DNA from: Edwardsiella ictaluri ATCC 33202
GTDB lineage: Bacteria; Pseudomonadota; Gammaproteobacteria; Enterobacterales; Enterobacteriaceae
Assembly: GCF_000264785.1 (NCBI RefSeq)
Contig: NZ_AFJI01000052.1
Location: 62,001-126,000 of the forward strand
Length of the DNA: 64,000 nt
Direction: 5' to 3'
Shown here: positions 39,930-49,723 of the stretch, one piece after another
How positions within the stretch are numbered: position 1 is the first letter of the stretch
Layout of the letters: the number at the start of each line of letters is the position of its first letter
Translations under genes and position numbers: made by a program
The notes under the pieces: generated by a model
Told to the model about the DNA's origin: nothing
Database searches by the model: none
The model's input: the letters and a program-made list of their open reading frames with translations, nothing else

Positions 39930-40871
39930 CTACAGGCGCGTGTGCGCCTGGGGAAAGCGCGCCTTCAGCTGCGCGCGGGTCGGCGCACCGTCGGGGCCGG
40001 GCTGGCTGACCACGCAGGCGGCGACCTGATTGCCGAGATCGATGGCCTCCTCCAGCGCCAGGCCGAGGGCGAGCCCTGCCAGCACGCCGCCGCAGTGGGC
40101 ATCCCCGGCGCCAATGGTATCGGCTAACGTTATCGGGTAGGCGGGCAGGTGCCGCTGGCGGCCATCGCTGGCGCACAGCCAGGCGCCGTGGGCGTCGAGG
40201 CGGCAGATCAGATGGATCCCGCGTTGGACGGCAAACGCCGACGCGGCTATGACCGGGTCGCCCTCGCCGCACAGCTGCGTGATTTCATCGCGGTTTAGGG
40301 TCAGCAGGCTGCCCGCGGGGAGCCGCTGCCACAGCGTCTCCGGCAGATGGGGCAGGCGAGGCCCGGGATCCAGCAGCAGGGTGCAACCGGGTGGCAAAGC
40401 ATACATCCATTCGCACAGCGCCTGACCCCCGTCTCCCGCCAGCTCATAGCCACTGAGGTAAACCAGCGCCCCGGCGGGCAGCGCTATCTGCGCCAGCAGG
40501 GGCGCAGACCACTGTGTCTCGCAGCCGCTGACGCTGATAAACGTACGCTCTCCATCGGCTTCAACGCAGGCCAGACACCAGCCGTTATCCTGCTGCGGGT
40601 GACGCAGCAGCACCGGCAGCGCCAGCGCCGTCATGGCCTGTTCCGCCAGCGCGCCCCAGGGGCCGTTGCCGACCGGCATCCCGTTGATGACCGGGATCTC
40701 CATGCGGCACAGCGCCCGCGCCACGTTGAAGGCACAGCCGCCGATAGTCCGCCCGCCTTCTTGGGCCTCCATGTCCTCTCCCCGCAGCGGCAGACGCGGC
40801 AGATTGAGGATCAGATCGCCGACGGCGCCGCCGATGACGGCGACCGGGCGCGGTGTTCGCATCGTTGTCAT
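39930..40871 (-). CDS. YegV-like PfkB-family sugar/nucleoside kinase
   Basis: A 313-residue ribokinase-fold kinase. The pattern NGWCLACVEADGERTFISVSG and the catalytic DTIGAGDAHCGGVLAGLALGL match E. coli YegV closely, and GGCAFNVARAL is the substrate-binding glycine region. The substrate is unproven; E. coli yegV sits with a nucleoside transporter gene (yegT) and an ADP-ribosylglycohydrolase gene (yegU). Here its start overlaps an NCS1 permease gene by 4 bp, supporting a role in phosphorylating an imported nucleoside or related sugar. Confidence 0.88.
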   Translation of the reverse strand: MTTMRTPRPVAVIGGAVGDLILNLPRLPLRGEDMEAQEGGRTIGGCAFNVARALCRMEIPVINGMPVGNGPWGALAEQAMTALALPVLLRHPQQDNGWCLACVEADGERTFISVSGCETQWSAPLLAQIALPAGALVYLSGYELAGDGGQALCEWMYALPPGCTLLLDPGPRLPHLPETLWQRLPAGSLLTLNRDEITQLCGEGDPVIAASAFAVQRGIHLICRLDAHGAWLCASDGRQRHLPAYPITLADTIGAGDAHCGGVLAGLALGLALEEAIDLGNQVAACVVSQPGPDGAPTRAQLKARFPQAHTRL

Positions 40872-42262
40872 GCTTTTTTACTCATGTTGATTAGCAGGGC
40901 GTAGCTAAGCAGGCTGATCAGGAAGGCGACGAACAGCCCCAGGCTGGAGTCGGCAAAGATGCCGATGGCCAGCGGGCCGTCGATAAAGCCGGTGCGGGTC
41001 ACCATCAGCCCGCAGAGCGCGCCAAGCAGCCAGCACAGCAGCGGGCCGACGCGTACGCCGGCATTATCGCCGTGCAGATCGAAAAGCTGGCTGTCGCTAT
41101 AGCCTTGATGGCGACGCAGGCAGACATAGTCGACAAGGAAGATGGCCTCCCAGGCGGCCAGGAAGAGGCCGCAGCACAGCAGGAAGGCGACGAAAGGCCC
41201 CATAAAGTCGCCGGCGACGAACAGAATGTACAGGGCGATGCCCAGTACGATCGCGGCATCAAGCGTTACCGCCCAGATCTGGCGGATCTTAACCCCGATG
41301 GTCAGCAGGTTCAGGCTGGCGGAGTAGAGGCTGAGCACGGCGATGGTCACGATGCCCGCCGTGGCGGCCAACAGATAGGGGATGGACATCCAGCGCGGCA
41401 GCACTGAGCCTATCAGGGCGATGGGGTTTTCTGCCGCGGCCAGATCGGGCAGGCGGGCTGAGAGCAGGATCCCGGCCAGCATCAGCAGGCACAGGGGTAG
41501 CGCGGCGCCGCCGGTGACGGCGGCGAAGATGTGGCTCTCTTTGCTCTTGGCGGACTGGTAGCGGCTGTAGTCGGCACCGGCGATAGCCCAGCTGATACCG
41601 GTGCCGGCGGCGATCACCGACACGGCCGGTAGGAAGGCGGTCAGCCAGCTGCCGGAGGGCATCGCCAGTACGGCTTGCCAGGGGGTGGTAAACAGGATGT
41701 AGCCGACCACGATCAGGGTCATGGTGCCGAAGATGCGGGTAAACCAGCGCTGGATGGCGGCGACGGCCGTCTGTCCCAGCAGGCTGACGGCGATGGCCAG
41801 GCCGGCAAACAGCACCAGGCACACCAGGGTGAGACCGTGTCCGCCCGGGACGCCGCAGGCCTGCAGCAGCGCGGCCAGGGTCAGGGTTCCGGTGATGATG
41901 TTGACCGCCTCCCAGCCCATCAGGTTGATCCAGCTGAACAGGGTGGGGGCGATGTTACCGCGGATGCCGAAGATGGCGCGGGAGAGGGTCAGGGTAGAGG
42001 TGCGGCCGCGTTTACCGGCAAAGCTGAAGTAGCCGACCAGGCAGAAACTCATCACCCCGAGCAGGGCGGCCAGGATCGCCTGTACAAAGGAGAGGCCAAA
42101 GCTGACGATGATCGCGCCGTAGACCACGCCCAAAATACCGATATTGGCGGCAGACCAGATCCAGAACAGTTCGCTGGGGGTACTGCGGCACGCCGGTTCG
42201 GGTACCCGATCGATACCGATATTCTCTACTTGCCAGGCTGGGTTGGCGTTGGTTTCACTCAT
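40868..42262 (-). CDS. NCS1-family nucleobase/nucleoside permease
   Basis: A 464-residue membrane protein with about twelve helices of the cytosine/allantoin (NCS1) family. Typical features are the N-terminal WIWSAANIGILGVVYGAIIV, the GWEAVNI region in helix 3 and ISWAIAGADYSRYQ in helix 6. NCS1 carriers import cytosine, hydantoins, allantoin or nucleosides with Na+ or H+. It is co-transcribed with the YegV-like kinase. AAGGAG lies about 11 bp before the ATG. The specific substrate cannot be read from sequence. Confidence 0.9.
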   Translation of the reverse strand: MSETNANPAWQVENIGIDRVPEPACRSTPSELFWIWSAANIGILGVVYGAIIVSFGLSFVQAILAALLGVMSFCLVGYFSFAGKRGRTSTLTLSRAIFGIRGNIAPTLFSWINLMGWEAVNIITGTLTLAALLQACGVPGGHGLTLVCLVLFAGLAIAVSLLGQTAVAAIQRWFTRIFGTMTLIVVGYILFTTPWQAVLAMPSGSWLTAFLPAVSVIAAGTGISWAIAGADYSRYQSAKSKESHIFAAVTGGAALPLCLLMLAGILLSARLPDLAAAENPIALIGSVLPRWMSIPYLLAATAGIVTIAVLSLYSASLNLLTIGVKIRQIWAVTLDAAIVLGIALYILFVAGDFMGPFVAFLLCCGLFLAAWEAIFLVDYVCLRRHQGYSDSQLFDLHGDNAGVRVGPLLCWLLGALCGLMVTRTGFIDGPLAIGIFADSSLGLFVAFLISLLSYALLINMSKKA

Positions 42263-42450
42263 TATTCAATTCACTCCTTTGTCATTGATTCGTGCTGCTT
42301 ACACCGTGGTGGGTCGCATCATCCCCGGCCGTACGACGGCGCTGCGCACGGGAGGGAGAGAAATCCATTCGCGCACAGTCTACTGACACACCATTATGAT
42401 GCCAATATAAAACCGTTATAGATAAGCCATGCTGATGCGTTATCGCGGAG

Positions 42451-42474
42451 AAAACGGCGGGACAGCGCCCGCCG
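42451..42474 (-). terminator. Terminator after hmuV
   Basis: On the minus strand CGGCGGG / CCCGCCG with a 6-nt loop is followed by TTTTCT, 24 bp beyond the hmuV stop. It ends the haem operon. Confidence 0.85.
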
Positions 42475-42497
42475 GCAGGAGAAACGTTTGTCTTGCC

Positions 42498-43280
42498 TCA
42501 GCGCCGCAGGTGGATCTGGGGGCCGCCGTTCTCTGGATGGCGTCCTGCCGTCAGATCGGCCCGATACCAGTGTGACAGCAGCGCCGGGTCCAGCACCTGC
42601 TCCGGCGTTCCGCTGGCGACCAGCGTCCCCTGATGCAATAGCAGGATGCGATCGGCATACAGGGCGGCCAGATTGAGATCGTGTAGGATACAGCAGACCG
42701 AGAGCGGCTCGCGGCGGGTCATCCCGTGCAGCAGGCGCAGCAGGTGCTGCTGGTGAAACAGATCGAGCGCAGAGGTCGGCTCGTCGAGAAACAGCCAGCG
42801 CGGCTGGGGGGCGGGATGCCACAGCTGGGCCAGCGCCCGCGCCAGCTGTACCCGCTGCTGCTCGCCGCCGGAGAGTGTGCGATAGTCGCGATCCGCCAGC
42901 GCCAGACAGCCGCTCTGCTGCATCACCGCCTGCAGCGCCTGCTGTTGCCCCTCGGGACAGGGTGCACGCCCCATGGCGATCACCTCGCGTACGCTAAAGG
43001 GAAAGGCCAGCGCGCTGTGCTGGCGCATCACCGCCCGCCGCTGCGCCAGCTGCTGTGCAGGCCACGCGGCCAGCTCCTTCCCCAGTAGGGTGCAGCGCCC
43101 GCTGTCCGGGCGTAAATAGCCCGCCAACAGGCGCATCAGGGTCGATTTTCCCGCCCCGTTGGGGCCGATAATGACCACCAGCTCGGTGCAGGGCAGGGTC
43201 AGCGACACCTGGTGGATTAACGTCCGGCCATGATCGCTGTAGGTGAGCCGCTCGGCCTGTAACCTGGGGTTATTGGCCAT
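42498..43280 (-). CDS. hmuV: Haem ABC transporter ATPase
   Basis: A 260-residue ABC ATPase of the FecE/HmuV type. Walker [10 protein letters not shown], signature LSGGEQQRV, Walker B LFLDEPT and switch region ILHDLNLA are present. It powers HmuU for haem import across the inner membrane. It overlaps hmuU by 11 bp and is the last gene of the operon. Confidence 0.95.
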   Translation of the reverse strand: MANNPRLQAERLTYSDHGRTLIHQVSLTLPCTELVVIIGPNGAGKSTLMRLLAGYLRPDSGRCTLLGKELAAWPAQQLAQRRAVMRQHSALAFPFSVREVIAMGRAPCPEGQQQALQAVMQQSGCLALADRDYRTLSGGEQQRVQLARALAQLWHPAPQPRWLFLDEPTSALDLFHQQHLLRLLHGMTRREPLSVCCILHDLNLAALYADRILLLHQGTLVASGTPEQVLDPALLSHWYRADLTAGRHPENGGPQIHLRR

Positions 43281-44271
43281 GACTTACCTCCCGGTAGCGC
43301 AGTATCAGCCAGAGAAAATAGGGGCCGCCCAGTAGGCTGGTCAGCATCCCGACCGGTATTTCCGCCGGGGCCGCCAGGGTGCGGGCCAGGGTGTCGGCCA
43401 GCAGCAGCAGGCAGGCACCGCCCAAGGCCGAGCAGGGCAATAGCCAGCGGTGATCGGCGCCGAGCCGCAGGCGGAACAGGTGGGGAACCACCAGGCCGAT
43501 AAAGCCGATGACGCCGCTGACAGCCACCGCGCTGCCGACCAGGACGGCGCTGAGAAGCAAGAGCTGGCGCTTGGTGCGCGCCACATCAAGTCCGAGGTAG
43601 TGGGCCTCCTCATCGCCCAGCTGCAGCAGGTTCAGGCGCTGGGCCAGCGTGAGCGCGAACAGGCTGGCCGGCAGGATCAGCAGGGCGCTGACGCCCAGCG
43701 TATGCCATTCACTGCGCGACAGGGTTCCCATGCTCCACAGGGTGAACTGGCGCAGCTGCTGATCGTCGCTCAGGTAGCTCAGCACCCCGACCAGGGCAAA
43801 ACAGAGGGCGTTAATAGCGATGCCGGCGAGCAATAATCGTGACAGTGTCACATGTGCGCCGCGACTGAGGAGATAAATCAGCAGCGAAATGGCCAGGCTA
43901 CCGCCAAACGCCGCCAGCATTTGGGTATACAGTGCCAGCAGCGGCGAGAGCGCCAGCGGGAGCACGATGGTCAGCGCCACGCACAGCGCCGCGCCGCTGC
44001 TGATCCCCAGCAGGGCGGGATCGGCCAGCGGGTTGCGGAACAGCCCCTGCATAATCGTGCCGGAGACGGCCAGCGCAATACCGATCACCACTGCCAGAAG
44101 CACCCGCGGCAGGCGGATGTTGAGCCAGATCTGCCACTGGAGGGGATCGCCGTCGCGCAGCAGCGCGACGGGCGACAGGCGCAGTGCGCCCAGGTGGGCG
44201 GCGGTCAGCGTGATCAACATCAATAGACCCAACAGCAACGCCAGCGTCAGACGCGGAGAGCGGCGGATCAT
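43270..44271 (-). CDS. hmuU: Haem ABC transporter permease
   Basis: A 333-residue FecCD-family permease with about ten helices: [24 protein letters not shown], the [18 protein letters not shown] region, and the coupling segment near [10 protein letters not shown]. It pairs with HmuV and receives haem from HmuT. It overlaps hmuT by 4 bp and hmuV by 11 bp. Confidence 0.95.
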   Translation of the reverse strand: MIRRSPRLTLALLLGLLMLITLTAAHLGALRLSPVALLRDGDPLQWQIWLNIRLPRVLLAVVIGIALAVSGTIMQGLFRNPLADPALLGISSGAALCVALTIVLPLALSPLLALYTQMLAAFGGSLAISLLIYLLSRGAHVTLSRLLLAGIAINALCFALVGVLSYLSDDQQLRQFTLWSMGTLSRSEWHTLGVSALLILPASLFALTLAQRLNLLQLGDEEAHYLGLDVARTKRQLLLLSAVLVGSAVAVSGVIGFIGLVVPHLFRLRLGADHRWLLPCSALGGACLLLLADTLARTLAAPAEIPVGMLTSLLGGPYFLWLILRYREVSHGQ

Positions 44272-45095
44272 GGCCGCTGCGCCTGTTCGGCCGCGCTACG
44301 CAGTGCGGCCAGCGCATCCGGTGTGCCGAGGGTAAAGCCCAGCAGCACCATGTCGTCAAGCACCAGTACCCGTTTTTCGCGCGCCGCCGGCGTTTGCGCC
44401 ATCCCGGGCAGCGTCCATACCCGCTCCGGACTTCCCAGCGCCTTGGCGCCATCGCGGCTGATCAGGATCAGATCCGGCTGGGCGGCGATGACCCCCTCCT
44501 GGGAGAGCGGCCGGTAGCGGTTAAAGCCCTGCATGGCGTTCTTGCCCCCGGCTGCACGGATGATGGCGTCAGCGGCGGTCTGGCCTCCGGCCGCCATCGG
44601 TGTCATGCCGCTGTGGCTGAGGATAAACAACACCCGGGTAGTGAGGGGGGAACCCGGGATGGCGGCCAGACGTCGCTGGTAGTCCTCGATCAGCGCCTGT
44701 CCCTGCGCTTCGCGCCCCAGTGCGCTGGCCAGCCGGCGGATTTTATTGCTGACGGCCTCCAGGCGGTTGACGCTGGCCACCGGTACCACGGTGACGCCCA
44801 CTTCACTTATCTGTGACAGCGCGATGGTCGGCTGGGCCTGATCGCTGGCGAGCACCCGGGTCGGTTTCAGGGCGAGGATACCCTCTGCGTTGAGCTGGCG
44901 CATATAGCCTACATCCGGCAGTGCGGCGGCGGCGGCAGGCTGGGTGCTGGTGCTGTCCCGGGCGACAACCTGATCGCCCGCCCCCAGGGCAAACACGATC
45001 TCCGTCACGTCACCGCCGATGGTGATCAGCCGTTCACCGCCCCGGGCGCCGATGCTGCACACTGCCAGCAGTATCGCCAGAGTGATTCGAGCCAT
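44268..45095 (-). CDS. hmuT: Periplasmic haem-binding protein
   Basis: A 275-residue class III (TroA/BtuF-like) periplasmic binding protein. A short signal peptide ([19 protein letters not shown]) is followed by [21 protein letters not shown] Tyr in DVGYMRQLN is in the position of a haem ligand in HmuT/ShuT. The start is taken as ATG 45095, where it overlaps the hmuS stop as TAATG; the longer frame lacks a signal peptide. Confidence 0.95.
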   Translation of the reverse strand: MARITLAILLAVCSIGARGGERLITIGGDVTEIVFALGAGDQVVARDSTSTQPAAAAALPDVGYMRQLNAEGILALKPTRVLASDQAQPTIALSQISEVGVTVVPVASVNRLEAVSNKIRRLASALGREAQGQALIEDYQRRLAAIPGSPLTTRVLFILSHSGMTPMAAGGQTAADAIIRAAGGKNAMQGFNRYRPLSQEGVIAAQPDLILISRDGAKALGSPERVWTLPGMAQTPAAREKRVLVLDDMVLLGFTLGTPDALAALRSAAEQAQRP

Positions 45096-46132
45096 TATGC
45101 CGGCTCCTGCGTCAGCGATGTCACGGCCGCCAGCTGCTCGCGCCACTGTGTCTGTTCCGTCTCGCCTTCGGTACGCTGCCCGAACAGCTGGGCTATCTGG
45201 GTACCGTCGGCGGCGAACAGTTCCAGGCTGCTGACCATGCCATCGCGGGTCGGTTTACGGGTGATCCAGCTCTCCGCGATGGCCGGGGCGGACAGGTGCA
45301 GGGTAAAGCGCGGATTAAAGACGTTGAGCCATTGATCCTGCGGGGTCAGCCTGGCGATTTCACCGGTGAAGATCTGTACGCAGCCACGGTTACCGACGAA
45401 GATCATGATCTCATTCTGACACCGCTGCGCCTGGGTCAGGATCTGCTGCAGCGCGGCGTTACCCACCCGGCAGGCCAGATCATCGGCGACGGCGGCAAAG
45501 GCCTGCTGCCGGCTGACGCCATGGCGTTGTAGCAGCGGAAAAAACTGGTGTACATCGGTCATGGCGCGCCATTCGCGCTCCAGCGCGGTTGCGTCCAGCG
45601 CCGGTGCGGCGGCAGAGGGGGGCGCGGAGAGCACGGGGAAGGCCGGATTGCCGTCACCGGTGAAGCGGGAAACCAGCGCGTGCCAGGCTGCCATATCGCT
45701 CTCCTGCGTGGCATAGATTTTATGTACGGCATCACCCTGCGGGTCAAAGCACTGCAGGCTAAAGCGCTCGCCGCGCGCACTGTGCTCACGCAGGGCAAAG
45801 GCGGCGTGCCAGTGCTGTAAAAACAGGCGCAGATCCAGCGCCCGTGGGTTGAGGATCAGCCCGCTGTGGCCGCTCAGGTGCGCGTTGTCATAGCGCCCCA
45901 GCTGCTCATGTACGGCATACCCGTTGCGGGTGATGGCGTTAACCTCGCCCAGCGCGGCGCAGGCCGTCAGCAGGGCCGCGGCGTCAGCGTGCAGGCGGAC
46001 GGCGTCGTGGCCGACGCGGGCCCGGGTCAACTCGCCCTCGCTGACGCCCAAAATCTGCGCCAGATCGCGGGCAGAGGCGCGTGGGTGCTGCTGGCTGGCG
46101 TTCATGTAGCGGGTATACAGGTCATGGCTCAT
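45095..46132 (-). CDS. hmuS: Cytoplasmic haem-handling/degrading protein
   Basis: A 345-residue HmuS/ChuS-family protein built of two similar halves. The N-terminal half carries [18 protein letters not shown] and a likely haem-ligand His region. E. coli ChuS breaks haem down oxidatively; others act as haem chaperones. It lies between the receptor and the ABC genes, as in Yersinia hmuRSTUV. Its stop overlaps the hmuT start. Confidence 0.95.
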   Translation of the reverse strand: MSHDLYTRYMNASQQHPRASARDLAQILGVSEGELTRARVGHDAVRLHADAAALLTACAALGEVNAITRNGYAVHEQLGRYDNAHLSGHSGLILNPRALDLRLFLQHWHAAFALREHSARGERFSLQCFDPQGDAVHKIYATQESDMAAWHALVSRFTGDGNPAFPVLSAPPSAAAPALDATALEREWRAMTDVHQFFPLLQRHGVSRQQAFAAVADDLACRVGNAALQQILTQAQRCQNEIMIFVGNRGCVQIFTGEIARLTPQDQWLNVFNPRFTLHLSAPAIAESWITRKPTRDGMVSSLELFAADGTQIAQLFGQRTEGETEQTQWREQLAAVTSLTQEPA

Positions 46133-46198
46133 GCAAAGATCCTTTTTTATGGTGCAGGTGAAAACGGGGCGCGCTAGCGCCCCGGGGTGAAAATCGCG

Positions 46199-48196
46199 CT
46201 ACCACTGGTAGCTGAGCAGCAGACGGGCGCCGCGGCCATCCTGCAGCGCGCCGCTCGGCGCGTAGTAGGCCTTGTCAAACGCATTGCTCAGGACGGTGGT
46301 GGCGCTGAACTGGTTGCCCAGCGCTGGGGTGCGGTAGCTGACATAGAAGTCATTGACGCCATAGCCGGCCTGCGGCTGTGTCCGGCTGTCGTTGGTGTGG
46401 AAGGCAGCGGCAAAGGTACTGACCCAGCCGACGGAGAAGCCGCTGTGGGCCAGCGGAATATCCAGCCGGTTGCTGAGGGTGTCCGGCGTCCCGTTGGCAA
46501 TCCAGTCGCCGCTTTGGTTATTTTTGCCGCGGGTACGGTTATAGGCGGACTCCCAGCTGAACCGATCGCTGTGGTAGTTCAGCGCGACGTCCCAGCCCCA
46601 CAGTTTGACATCGTCAACGTTGATCGAGGTGGTATAGAACTGGCGCTTGGCGAAGTCGTTGACCACCTGCGTATCGATATAGTTCCTGGCGCGGGTGCCG
46701 AAGTAGCTGGACTTGAACTGCAGGCTGTCGCCCTCGGCCAGCAGATCGTCGAAGCGTAGCCCAAAGCCGGCCTCTTGGGTGGTGTTGCTCTCCGGGCGCA
46801 GGTTGGGGTTGGGACGCCAGTAGTTGACAAAGGGTCCGATACTGAAGTGGCGGGCGTCGTTGTAAATCTCTCCGATGGTCGGTGCCCGGAAGGCCTGGGC
46901 GTAGCTGGTAAACAACATTAACCAGTCGGCCGGGGTGACGGTGATCGCGGCTCGGGATGACCATTTGTCCGCGTTGATGTCGCCATAGCTGTCGTTATGG
47001 GCCCGGTAGTTATCGTAGCGGGTACCGGCTACCAGACTGACGGGCAGATCGCGCAGGGTTATCTCATCCTGCAGCCAGCCCGAGGCAAAGCGGATATCCG
47101 CCTGGGGGTAGGTGCTGGCGCCGCCGCCCGGGCGCTGGCTTTGTCCATAGGCTTCGCTGCCGTAGGTCAACAGGTGGGCGGCGGGGCCTTCGCTCCACAG
47201 TTGACTGCGGTTTTCTGCCCGTAGCCCCAGGGTTCGCTGGGTTCGGCTTTCCTCGCTTTCTCCCTGGGGAGTGGCGGTAATCCGGACGTCGGAGTAGTAA
47301 GGCCGCAGGCTGGCATCGAGCCAGGTATTCTCCATCGGTTTGAGGCGGTACTCCAGTTGCAGATCGCGCTGGATAGTGTCGCGACGGGTCATGAGATTGC
47401 TGGCGCTGGCCTGGATATCCTGCGGATTTTTGGGCTCACGGGCGGCGTTGTCGTAATAGCGTAGGCTGGCGTTCAGCGATTGGGCACCGTCGATGAGCCA
47501 GGTGCCTTTGGCCAACAGGTTGCCGATGGTTTCGCGGTTGGCGGCGCGCTCCCCCCCGCCGAGGCGCAGGTCGCCGCGCTGGCGGGTGCTAAAGGAGAGC
47601 AGGCCGTCCAGCCTATCGCTGCGGGCATAGGCGCTGGCGCCCAGGCCCAGACTGTGATCCTGGGTAGCGCCGCTGGCAAACAGGCGGTAGCCGCTGTTTT
47701 TCCCCGCCAGCAGCAGGTCGGCAGCATCGACGGTCTGGTAGGCGATAACGCCACCCAGTGCGCCGTTGCCATACAGCAAGGCGCCGGGACCGCGTACCAC
47801 CTCGACCCGCTTGATGAGTGCCGGATCGAGAAACGTCCCGTTCAGATGACCGGTGTCGGTTCCCTGACGTACGCCATCGACCAGGACCAGAACGCCGCGG
47901 TTATCGTAGCCGCGCAGCGTGATGTCCTGGCCATTGCTGCGGCCGACGCCGCTCAGGTTCAGGCCCGGGACATTACGCAGCATTTCCGGCGCGGACGCTG
48001 CGCTGGCGGCCACTGGGTCCTGCCGGTCGATGACGGTGACCATCATGGGAGCGCTGAAGCTGTCGCGCTGGTTTCCGGTGGCGATAACGGTCACGCTGTC
48101 GCCGTTCTCTGCAGCCTGTAGCAGGGCTGGGGTTAACAAGAGGCTGCTGATGGTCAGGGTGAGCGGGCGTAGGGAAGGGGAGAAAAGCGTAGGCAT
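46199..48196 (-). CDS. hmuR: TonB-dependent haem receptor
   Basis: A 665-residue outer-membrane receptor. It has a signal peptide, a TonB-box-like DSVTVIATG, a plug domain (VPGLNLSGVGRSNGQDITLRG) and a 22-strand barrel ending LLSYQW. The haem-receptor signature FRAP (AFRAPTIGEIY) and NPNL (NPNLRPE) are present, with a His between them (ARHFS) that serves as an axial haem ligand in HemR/ShuA. The length fits this family. It is preceded by hemP and a Fur box. Confidence 0.96.
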   Translation of the reverse strand: MPTLFSPSLRPLTLTISSLLLTPALLQAAENGDSVTVIATGNQRDSFSAPMMVTVIDRQDPVAASAASAPEMLRNVPGLNLSGVGRSNGQDITLRGYDNRGVLVLVDGVRQGTDTGHLNGTFLDPALIKRVEVVRGPGALLYGNGALGGVIAYQTVDAADLLLAGKNSGYRLFASGATQDHSLGLGASAYARSDRLDGLLSFSTRQRGDLRLGGGERAANRETIGNLLAKGTWLIDGAQSLNASLRYYDNAAREPKNPQDIQASASNLMTRRDTIQRDLQLEYRLKPMENTWLDASLRPYYSDVRITATPQGESEESRTQRTLGLRAENRSQLWSEGPAAHLLTYGSEAYGQSQRPGGGASTYPQADIRFASGWLQDEITLRDLPVSLVAGTRYDNYRAHNDSYGDINADKWSSRAAITVTPADWLMLFTSYAQAFRAPTIGEIYNDARHFSIGPFVNYWRPNPNLRPESNTTQEAGFGLRFDDLLAEGDSLQFKSSYFGTRARNYIDTQVVNDFAKRQFYTTSINVDDVKLWGWDVALNYHSDRFSWESAYNRTRGKNNQSGDWIANGTPDTLSNRLDIPLAHSGFSVGWVSTFAAAFHTNDSRTQPQAGYGVNDFYVSYRTPALGNQFSATTVLSNAFDKAYYAPSGALQDGRGARLLLSYQW

Positions 48197-48307
48197 GGCT
48201 CAACACTCCAAATGTAATATGGCATTGGGACTGCTGGCTGCCTTGCCACACCGCGGGTATGCGGAGGACTGGGTGGCTGGCGAAACAATATCAGGGTGTT
48301 ATGGGAT

Positions 48308-48496
48308 CTATTTGGTCAGGATAAGTTTACCCGCCCGGGTCTGACGTAGCTGGTAGTACTCTCCCTTATGGGTAATGGTGACCCGGCCTGCCTGGCCGAG
48401 CAGGGTGTGACTGGCGATGGTACTGCCCGGCGCTGAAGTACGTTCTTGCGTCAGCTTGGTACGTGGTGAATCGGGAGTCGCTTTTTCCATAGTCAT
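48308..48496 (-). CDS. hemP: HemP/HmuP haem-uptake protein
   Basis: A 62-residue protein whose C terminus (ITHKGEYYQLRQTRAGKLILTK region) is the HemP signature. HmuP in some bacteria activates the haem receptor gene; elsewhere the role is unclear. The start is uncertain: ATG 48496 or 48490 is likely, because ATG 48523 would lie directly against the Fur box, leaving no room for a leader. It is the first gene of the hemP-hmuRSTUV operon. Confidence 0.88.
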   Translation of the reverse strand: MTMEKATPDSPRTKLTQERTSAPGSTIASHTLLGQAGRVTITHKGEYYQLRQTRAGKLILTK

Positions 48497-48523
48497 TACG
48501 CAGGATAAAATTCCGCTCTTCAT

Positions 48524-48542
48524 CTTAATGATAATCATTATC
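48524..48542. promoter_or_regulatory. Fur box for the hemP-hmu operon
   Basis: CTTAATGATAATCATTATC matches 17 of 19 positions of the Fur consensus GATAATGATAATCATTATC. It lies just upstream of hemP and 31 bp after the end of chuY. Confidence 0.93.
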
Positions 48543-48572
48543 GTATAAGCTGCCGATGACGGCAAGCAGTTT

Positions 48573-49205
48573 TTAACATATGGGGTATTCTGGCAGCGTC
48601 AGATGGCGGTCTATCAGCGTGTGGATCTGCCCCCAGAGCTGTGGCATAGCCATCAGGCGGTACATCCACTGCGCCAGATCGGCGCGGCGCACCAGACCGT
48701 GGCGCGGCGTCCGGTACAACGTGGCCTGCCCGCTGGCCTCGCCATCCAGCAGCCCGCCGGGACGCAGAATGCAAAAGTCCATACCGCTGCTCTGCAGCCA
48801 GCACTCCGCCAGGCTCTTTTCCCGCACCGCGTGGCCGAAGGCGGCGCGGGCGCGCGGCGACAGCAGTGGCCAGCTCTCCCCGCAGCCCAGCGATGTCACT
48901 AACAGCATCCGGGCGATCCCCTGTTCGACGGCGCAATCGATAATTGCCCGGTGGGCGAGGTAGTCATGGCCGCCGCCGCCCAGGGTGGAGAGGATCGCGC
49001 TGTGTGGGCCAGCCTGGCGGTATAGCGCCCCCAGCGTCTGTATATCGCAGGCATCGCCCAGCGTGACCTGAACGCCGAGATCGCGCAGGCGTTGGGCCTG
49101 AGCCTCCTTACGCACCAGGGCATACAGCGGGTGATGGCCCGCCGCCTGTTGTGCCAACGCCAGGCCGGCGCCCTGTCCGGCGCCAAACAGGATCCACGGT
49201 GTCAT
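48573..49205 (-). CDS. chuY: ChuY-like NAD(P)-binding anaerobilin reductase
   Basis: A 210-residue Rossmann-fold protein of the NAD(P)H-binding SDR-like group. ILFGAGQGAGLALAQQ is the dinucleotide motif and LLVTSLGCGES lies over the active site. ChuY reduces the anaerobilin made by ChuW in E. coli O157. The ATG at 49205 overlaps the chuX stop (ATGA); upstream extension would run into chuX. Confidence 0.88.
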   Translation of the reverse strand: MTPWILFGAGQGAGLALAQQAAGHHPLYALVRKEAQAQRLRDLGVQVTLGDACDIQTLGALYRQAGPHSAILSTLGGGGHDYLAHRAIIDCAVEQGIARMLLVTSLGCGESWPLLSPRARAAFGHAVREKSLAECWLQSSGMDFCILRPGGLLDGEASGQATLYRTPRHGLVRRADLAQWMYRLMAMPQLWGQIHTLIDRHLTLPEYPIC

Positions 49206-49723
49206 CTGTACTCCTCCGTGGTTGCCAGCGTCTGCGCCAGGGTGCGGAAAGCCATCAGCGGTTCTGTCCGCAGGCGCCGCTTTTCGTCCCGGCCAACGAA
49301 TACTTTCAGCATGGCCTGCCCTTCCGGGTTGATAAACCACACGCTGGCGGTCTCCATCCCCATGAAAGGGCGCTCAACCAACGCAATGTGACGGCAGCGC
49401 TGGGCGCGGATATGGCCGCTCAGGCCGCCCTCACCGCGCAGATTGAAAAAACCGTGCCGGTGTGCGCCGCCGGGCAGCGGGCCATGAAACTCCAGAATTA
49501 AATCGGGGTTGTTGATAAGCGTAGTGACATCGCCCCAGCCGGTCAGGGTCTGCCAAACCCGATCAAAGGCATCCCCGCCGCACAGGGTGACCTGCGGCAG
49601 GCGGCGCAGCACATCCAGCGCAGAAAGCGCGAAGCGTTGGGCTATCTCTTCAACGGTATCCATCGGCGCCGTGGATAGAAAGGCGTCCAGTTCGGCAACG
49701 CGTGACAGGTTTTTAGGATGCAT
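49202..49723 (-). CDS. chuX: ChuX/HutX haem utilisation protein
   Basis: A 173-residue cytosolic haem-binding protein of the HutX/ChuX family. Features are GGDAFDRVWQTLTGWGDVTTL and the HGFFNLRGEGGLSGHI segment. It resembles one half of HmuS and is thought to deliver haem. GGAGAGACACC precedes ATG 49723, which overlaps the chuW stop by 11 bp. Confidence 0.9.
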   Translation of the reverse strand: MHPKNLSRVAELDAFLSTAPMDTVEEIAQRFALSALDVLRRLPQVTLCGGDAFDRVWQTLTGWGDVTTLINNPDLILEFHGPLPGGAHRHGFFNLRGEGGLSGHIRAQRCRHIALVERPFMGMETASVWFINPEGQAMLKVFVGRDEKRRLRTEPLMAFRTLAQTLATTEEYR

